Shown: piece after piece, positions 15,988-19,434 of the stretch | How the letters are laid out: each line of letters starts with the position of its first letter | How positions within the stretch are numbered: the stretch's first letter is position 1 | NCBI GenBank assembly: GCA_038230735.1 | Contig: JBBRMR010000087.1 | Span: 1-19,434 of the forward strand | Direction: 5' to 3' | Origin: Arcicella sp038230735 | GTDB taxonomy: Bacteria > Bacteroidota > Bacteroidia > Cytophagales > Spirosomataceae | DNA: 19,434 nucleotides | The notes under the pieces: model-generated | What the model was told of the DNA's origin: nothing | The model's input: only the letters and a program-made list of their open reading frames with translations | Database searches by the model: none | Position numbers and translations under genes: made by a program

Positions 15988-16416
15988 TTAAGTTTTACCC
16001 ATAATTATATCAATATTTTTATCGTCTGATAAATCCCAATACCACCATTTATGAGTATTATGCTTTTCTTGTTCATAACGTCTGAAATATGAAACTCTAA
16101 AAAGATAAAGGAATAGTTTTAAAGATTTTTGTAATTCATTTTCAGGAAGATTTATTATTTTTTCAAAACTAAATAACTTCAAACCATTTAATTTAATCAA
16201 TATACAAACAGTATATGTTTTTTTTAAATCACTCAAATTTATTGCTTCGTCAATGTCATCCTCTTTTGGCTTTGACTGCAAAATAAAGTGCGATAAGTCT
16301 GTAAGATATTGCCGTTTTTCCTGCAATTCCAGTTCTGAAAAAAAATCAATAAAATAATTTATATCTTTGAGACCTTGTCCCCATTGATTTACGGCTATTT
16401 CTTCGTTTAGTTTCAT
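15988..16416 (-). CDS. DUF5958-like protein, probable immunity protein
   Basis: The 142-residue protein resembles the DUF5958 family. It opens with MKLNEEIAVNQWGQGL, then FILQSKPKEDDIDEAINLSD, a YTVCILIK segment, LPENELQKSLKLFLYLF and a C-terminal HKWWYWDLSDD. It is soluble, without signal peptide or membrane helix. Family members often appear singly next to polymorphic toxins, and here it follows a nuclease-like toxin tip and a DUF4304-like gene. Biochemical function is unknown. The start ATG lies 5 bp after a large inverted repeat that fills the upstream gap. Confidence 0.65.
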   Translation of the reverse strand: MKLNEEIAVNQWGQGLKDINYFIDFFSELELQEKRQYLTDLSHFILQSKPKEDDIDEAINLSDLKKTYTVCILIKLNGLKLFSFEKIINLPENELQKSLKLFLYLFRVSYFRRYEQEKHNTHKWWYWDLSDDKNIDIIMGKT

Positions 16417-16421
16417 TTTAC

Positions 16422-16498
16422 ATTTCCGCCTTTATTGGTATTTTCCCTAATAGGCTAATCTCCGAGTTGTTGGAGGAAACACCAATAAAGGCGGAAAT
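16422..16498. repeat. Large foldback (18-bp arms) between the two DUF genes
   Basis: Arms 16422-16439 and 16481-16498 (core CCGCCTTTATTGG) pair perfectly over 18 bp. The 41-nt loop contains further short complements (TTTCC with GGAAA; CTCC with GGAG), giving an extended cruciform-like shape. It occupies most of the 103-bp gap. It has no T tract and no canonical integron GTTRRRY ends. It could be an mRNA structure controlling the DUF5958-like start, or a cassette recombination site. Confidence 0.75.
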
Positions 16499-16519
16499 CA
16501 CTTTATGTCTTTCTCCATT

Positions 16520-17107
16520 CTATACTAAGTCTAATTCTTCTAAAATAGAATTGATTTGTAATGATTTTGGATAACTATTCCTTAAACTTTCTATTACAGT
16601 ATCCAAGTTATTTCTCTTATTACACTTCATTAAAATTAATAAATTTCTGCAACGTTGATAATCTGTTAATCCTTCGGAAATACCATTTTGCCAATTTTTT
16701 TCTAAGTTTAAATCGGAAATTTTATCACTTATATATGGTATAACCAACTCTAAAATAATGGAATTTATTTCATTATGAAGCTTTATCAAATCAGTATCAT
16801 TATTTATTTCCCACCAAATATCTTTGTTAATCGGTAATAAAAAGCCTACTCTTTTTTGCCAATTACAATCAATAATAGATGGTTTTACATTCATATTTTC
16901 TTCAAAAAATGTTCTTAAAGTAGTAGAAGATATGCCAATATTGATAGTGAATTTTAAACTATCTACTAAATTATCTCTACTTTTTTGAAAGTTAATTAGC
17001 CCCCAATTATTATCTTTAAGTATATAAAATGAATCTCCTTTTTTTGTAAAGTTTTGTTTTTTTAACAAAACTTCTACATCTGTTAATAATTGTTTGTATT
17101 TATCCAT
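16520..17107 (-). CDS. DUF4304-like protein, likely cognate immunity protein
   Basis: The 195-residue soluble protein resembles the DUF4304 family. The N-terminal part reads FTKKGDSFYILKDNNWGLIN then FQKSRDN, and SLKFTINIGI follows. These are typical of DUF4304, which often lies beside contact-dependent or polymorphic toxins as an immunity protein. It starts 13 bp after the toxin stop, the usual position of the cognate immunity gene. The C-terminal part (150-195) is helical and resembles a capping extension. No enzymatic motif is seen. The toxin-neutralising role is inferred from family and position. Confidence 0.7.
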   Translation of the reverse strand: MDKYKQLLTDVEVLLKKQNFTKKGDSFYILKDNNWGLINFQKSRDNLVDSLKFTINIGISSTTLRTFFEENMNVKPSIIDCNWQKRVGFLLPINKDIWWEINNDTDLIKLHNEINSIILELVIPYISDKISDLNLEKNWQNGISEGLTDYQRCRNLLILMKCNKRNNLDTVIESLRNSYPKSLQINSILEELDLV

Positions 17108-17120
17108 TTCAATAATCTAT

Positions 17121-17540
17121 TTATGGTTTTCCTATTACATTTACTTTATAACCTTCCATAATCCGAAGCCAATTATCTTTTGCACGTTGTGCTGGTAGAT
17201 AACGAGAACCTCCCACCTTAGTCTCAATACCACCTAATACTTTTCCATTTTTACTAACTTCAATGTCCATGTATCTTTTTCCAAATGGTGTTTTCTTATA
17301 AACCTCTTTTTGAATGTCATATCCTTCTTTTTCCATGAGTTCTGCAAATTCATCTCGAAATAAATTTCCAGCATTTCTATTAGTTTGAACTCCACTACTT
17401 TTGACAGAGTTTGTAATAGTTGTTTTCGCAATGTTAGCTGCCGAACTTCCCAACGCCTTAGCCACATACGTTTTAGTAGCTTTAATTCCAATATCAATTG
17501 TGGTCGTAATTGGCTTTCCATTGATAATAATAGTGGGGGT
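17121..17540 (-). CDS. C-terminal nuclease toxin domain, 5'-truncated (PD-(D/E)xK-like)
   Basis: The frame is open from 17540, just inside the left repeat of the mobile element, to the stop at 17121. A GTG at 17465 gives 114 residues, but the frame upstream (IIINGKPITTTIDIGIKATK) is plainly the continuation of a longer protein. The core reads NLFRDEFAELMEKEGYDIQK then EVYKKTPFGKRYMDIEV and GGIETKVGGSRYLPAQRAKD. Counted from the GTG, D67 and E81-T-K83 fit a PD-(D/E)xK restriction-like nuclease site. This is the toxic tip of an Rhs-, LXG- or similar polymorphic toxin. The delivery and repeat domains are missing, cut at 17536. It is probably an orphan module. Confidence 0.7.
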   Translation of the reverse strand, partial: TPTIIINGKPITTTIDIGIKATKTYVAKALGSSAANIAKTTITNSVKSSGVQTNRNAGNLFRDEFAELMEKEGYDIQKEVYKKTPFGKRYMDIEVSKNGKVLGGIETKVGGSRYLPAQRAKDNWLRIMEGYKVNVIGKP

Positions 17541-17816
17541 TCACTTAAATGTGAGGCTAACTTCCCACCAAAGACACTTAATTAGTTGATAAATAATTAC
17601 TTACGAGCAGAATAATTTTAAAAATGGCATGTTTTTCAAGGTCTTTTTTATGGATACCTTCCTAAGTATTGTAACCTTTTTATATCATTTTTAAGTAAAA
17701 AAGCTGTTTATTAGCATAGATTAGAGATAAATATCGGCTTTTTTGTAGAAAAAAACATTTTAAAACAAAAAGATTGTTCTCTCGTGGGAAGTTTGCCCCA
17801 AATTTAAGTGAACCCC
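17536..17816. mobile_element. 281-bp non-coding element with Tn3-style terminal inverted repeats (TIME/MITE-like)
   Basis: The ends 17536-17568 and 17784-17816 are inverted copies identical at 30 of 33 positions, starting GGGGTTCACTTAAAT and running CTTCCCAC. Extended to 38 bp both end in AG, as in the GGGG...AAG ends of Tn3-family transposons. The interior is AT-rich and carries no gene. Flanking 5-mers (tagtg and attgt) do not match, so no target duplication is visible. It fits a Tn3-derived miniature element (TIME) that took part in a deletion. One side cuts a toxin gene and the other cuts a transposase start. Confidence 0.72.
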
Positions 17817-17817
17817 A

Positions 17818-17895
17818 TTGTTGAGAAAACATGAAGATTGCTGGCGTGTCAAATTCTCTAATTTCATGGGGTGGCAATAATTTAATTCTACTCAT
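17818..17895 (-). pseudogene. 5' fragment of a probable Tn3-family transposase (tnpA)
   Basis: The first 26 codons, MSRIKLLPPHEIREFDTPAI then FMFSQQ, resemble the N-terminus of Tn3-type transposases with a DUF4158 domain (…EEIKEFDNPP.F...). The frame then enters the terminal repeat of the 281-bp element and the rest of the gene is absent. It diverges from an intact resolvase, as tnpA and tnpR do in Tn3-type transposons. The short length limits certainty. Confidence 0.5.
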
Positions 17896-18072
17896 AAAAT
17901 GAAATGTGTGTGGGTTAAAAATGTTATCCGAATACGCCCGAATTTTGGTACTATTAACTTTGGGGTGATTGGGTTCAATAAGAGGCTAAAAACTGTACCA
18001 TAAATCTATGCCGTAAATAAAAATACCGTATATTTGATTTTAATGAGTAACTGAATACAAATCCCTGAAAGT
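17896..18072. promoter_or_regulatory. Probable res site / divergent promoter region
   Basis: This 177-bp gap between the divergent tnpA fragment and the resolvase has the size and place of a Tn3 res site, where the resolvase would bind. A -7 box for the resolvase lies inside it. I could not assign the three resolvase subsites by eye. Confidence 0.4.
18029..18036 (+). promoter_or_regulatory. Candidate -7 promoter element for the resolvase
   Basis: TATATTTG matches the TAnnTTTG consensus exactly, 36 bp before the resolvase ATG. No clear -33 box is seen. Confidence 0.45.
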
Positions 18073-18702
18073 ATGAAAGTTGGGTACGCACGAGTTAGCA
18101 CTCAGGAGCAAACGCTTGATTTACAAGTGGATGCCCTCAAACAGAATGGTTGTGAAAATATCTACACCGATAAAGTGTCGGGAATACAAGCCGTCAAACC
18201 TGCTTTCGAGAAAATGATGGATTTTATGCGTGAAGGAGATACGATTGTCATTTGGAAATTGGATAGGTTAGGACGTTCGACCAAAGACCTCATTGAGTTG
18301 GTGGCAACTTTGGAGAAAAGGAAAATCAACCTTATTTCCCTCAATGACCCCATTGACACAACTTCGCCAAGTGGTATTTTAGTTTTCCAAATCTTCTGTG
18401 CCTTGGCAGAACACGAAAGAAATGTGATTGTCCAACGAACCAAAGCTGGATTAGAGTCCGCAAGAGCCAGAGGAAGAAAGGGTGGTCGCCCAAAAGGTTT
18501 ACTACCAGCCTATCAAGAGATTGCGGCATCGGTTAAGGAACTCTATGATGCTGAAAAGCAATCTACGACTCAAATTATGAAGACTTTTAAGATTGGAAGT
18601 CGGAGGACATTCTACAAAATACTAACTTTCGCAGGGGTGGAAGTCAAAGGATTTACCAAGAAAAGAGGAAGGAAAAAGTTAAATCCAACTGTTAAAAGTT
18701 AA
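18073..18702 (+). CDS. Serine recombinase (Tn3-type resolvase)
   Basis: The 209-residue enzyme is a small serine resolvase/invertase that cuts DNA through a phosphoserine link to resolve cointegrates. The catalytic serine is S9 in GYARVST. Family motifs follow: the IWKLDRLGRS block (about 60-69), PIDTTSPSGILVFQIFCALAE (about 97-117) and the E-helix ending HERNVIVQRTKAGLESARAR. The DNA-binding part (about 140-190) has a GRKGGRPKG hinge and a Hin-like HTH. A lysine/arginine-rich tail (KKRGRKKLNPTVKS) is longer than usual. It appears intact, although its transposase partner is broken, and it diverges from the tnpA fragment. Confidence 0.93.
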   Translation: MKVGYARVSTQEQTLDLQVDALKQNGCENIYTDKVSGIQAVKPAFEKMMDFMREGDTIVIWKLDRLGRSTKDLIELVATLEKRKINLISLNDPIDTTSPSGILVFQIFCALAEHERNVIVQRTKAGLESARARGRKGGRPKGLLPAYQEIAASVKELYDAEKQSTTQIMKTFKIGSRRTFYKILTFAGVEVKGFTKKRGRKKLNPTVKS

Positions 18703-18723
18703 ATCTCTGATAATCAGTGATTT
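18701..18723. repeat. Imperfect palindrome over the resolvase stop
   Basis: AAATCtCTGAT (18701-18711) and ATCAGtGATTT (18713-18723) form a near-perfect dyad around one central base. It overlaps the stop codon. It could be a weak terminator or a protein-binding dyad. Confidence 0.4.
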
Positions 18724-18785
18724 ATAAAATAAGTTAGTAGAAAATATTCAAGATAACTGTTTGTATTTCAGTAAGTTACGCTATG

Positions 18786-18974
18786 CTATCTTACTCTGGG
18801 CCCAATAAGGGACTTGCAACCTAATAATAAAGTACAAAAACCATTATCCGTATTTTTAAATACTTTGTGGGCAACCAAATCAATCGTCAAGTCATCAATC
18901 AACCTGCCAAAAGTTACAACCAGCTCATTTTGAGCAACATCAACTCCTAAAACTTGTTTTAAAACCGTTCCCAT
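18786..18974 (-). pseudogene. 5' fragment of an IS110-family transposase
   Basis: From ATG at 18974 the frame reads VLGVDVAQNELVVTFGRLID then DDLTIDLVAHKVFKN. This matches the N-terminal RuvC-like DEDD domain of IS110-family transposases; the Asp of GVDVAQ is the first catalytic residue. After about 50 residues homology ends and a stop follows at 18786, so at least 250 residues, including the serine-bearing C-terminal domain, are lost. IS110 elements have no terminal repeats, so boundaries cannot be read. Confidence 0.8.
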
Positions 18975-19198
18975 TACTTGTACATTTAAGATTTATGATT
19001 GTGTAACTGAAATATCTTCCTTCGTTTTGTCTCCTTATTGGATATTCAAGATAATGGTAAACTCACCATTTCTTTACATTCTGTTCAAACTCTAAAAGAT
19101 AAAAAAGGATGAGGCTATTTCTCATAAAGAATATACCTCGAAGGGTTATTTAGAACCTCATAACTCTCACCCTTTTCAATTACAACTACAAAATTTAA
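18975..19198 (+). other. Junction region with unassigned open frames
   Basis: Plus-strand frames are broken but protein-like: LDIQDNGKLTISLHSVQTLK (from about 19037) shifts by one frame near 19107 into KEYTSKGYLEPHNSHPFQLQ and onward to about 19330. I could not identify the family. ATATTCAAGATAA occurs here (19042) and at 18744, flanking the IS110 fragment. The region is probably decayed mobile DNA. Confidence 0.3.
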
Positions 19199-19434
19199 AC
19201 TTTTTTAAGCAAATTGAAAAAGTTAACAAACATAGAAGAACCTCAATATCAATTTGGCTTGATATTGATGGGAATGCCAGGCATCGAAAAACAGCTGTCC
19301 AGATATGCACAATTGTATTCAAGAATTGGTTTTGTCCATGAATTGAAGCCTATCAACAAGGAAGAAATGAAATTTCTATTTGAACAAAAATGGCAAGAAC
19401 TGGGTCGTCAGTTTGATAAAAATACTTTTGTAGA
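19199..19434 (+). pseudogene. 3' part of a transposition-type AAA ATPase (runs off the right edge)
   Basis: The plus-strand frame opens after a stop at 19196-19198 and runs to the window edge. It reads FGLILMGMPGIEKQLSRYAQ, LYSRIGFVHELKPINKEEMK and FLFEQKWQELG. This matches the sensor-1 to lid region of AAA+ helper ATPases of the TniB/IS21-helper type (usual form LIGMPGLEKRLARYPQLYSR). The P-loop and Walker B parts that should lie upstream are absent, so the gene lacks its 5' half or is fused to foreign sequence around 19230. The only in-frame ATG near the match is at 19268. Confidence 0.65.

Noticed and set aside
16422..16498. Calling the foldback an integron attC site
   Set aside because: The arms lack GTTRRRY/RYYYAAC core boxes and no integrase is present; only the shape is similar.
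17234..17521. 95-codon minus-strand frame over the toxin tip
   Set aside because: It is an out-of-frame shadow of the toxin domain, which has the conserved residues.
17680..17895. 71-codon minus-strand gene as a whole
   Set aside because: Only the first 26 codons look real; the rest is translation through the terminal repeat and interior of the mobile element.
1..19434. tRNA or rRNA genes
   Set aside because: No cloverleaf with a TTCRA arm or rRNA core sequence was found by eye on either strand.

Overview
The window looks like AT-rich chromosomal DNA of a member of the Bacteroidota. The evidence is a SusC/SusD pair with an ECF sigma/FecR control pair, TAnnTTTG-type -7 promoter boxes, a LytTR regulator and the protein styles typical of the group. 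A Cytophagales-type relative is my inference only; no rRNA or tRNA is present to confirm it.

Region 1 (1-10347, all genes on the minus strand) is a nutrient-uptake block. In transcription order it holds an ECF sigma factor, a FecR anti-sigma factor, a SusC porin with an N-terminal STN signalling domain, a SusD lipoprotein, a malonyl-CoA synthetase (matB), the malonate transporter subunits madL and madM, and a secreted agarase-like glycoside hydrolase running off the left edge. The simplest reading is that SusCD takes up a glycan or glycoside, the hydrolase cleaves it, and malonate is imported and activated to malonyl-CoA. The joint role is inferred from gene order.

Region 2 (10348-14319) is sparse. 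It has about 1.3 kb without a convincing gene, containing a candidate small RNA ending in an intrinsic terminator. After that come a single-domain response regulator on the plus strand, a 400-bp block packed with inverted and direct repeats, a CpsB/YwqE-type PHP phosphatase homologue that has lost most metal ligands, and decayed sequence. A LytTR response regulator with a truncated receiver domain closes the region.

Region 3 (14320-17540, minus strand) is the tail of a polymorphic-toxin locus. A 5'-truncated nuclease toxin tip with a PD-(D/E)xK-like motif is followed by a DUF4304-like gene, a DUF5958-like gene and a frameshifted stand-alone EF-Tu-domain-3-like gene. A secreted protein of unknown function lies beyond a hairpin. 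A large 18-bp-arm foldback fills the gap between the two DUF genes.

Region 4 (17536-19434) is a graveyard of mobile DNA. It holds a 281-bp element with Tn3-style 38-bp ends and no ORF, a 26-codon fragment that looks like the start of a Tn3 transposase, an intact divergent serine resolvase, a 5' fragment of an IS110 transposase, and a 3' part of a transposition-type AAA ATPase that runs off the right edge. The 281-bp element forms the breakpoint that beheads both the toxin and the transposase.
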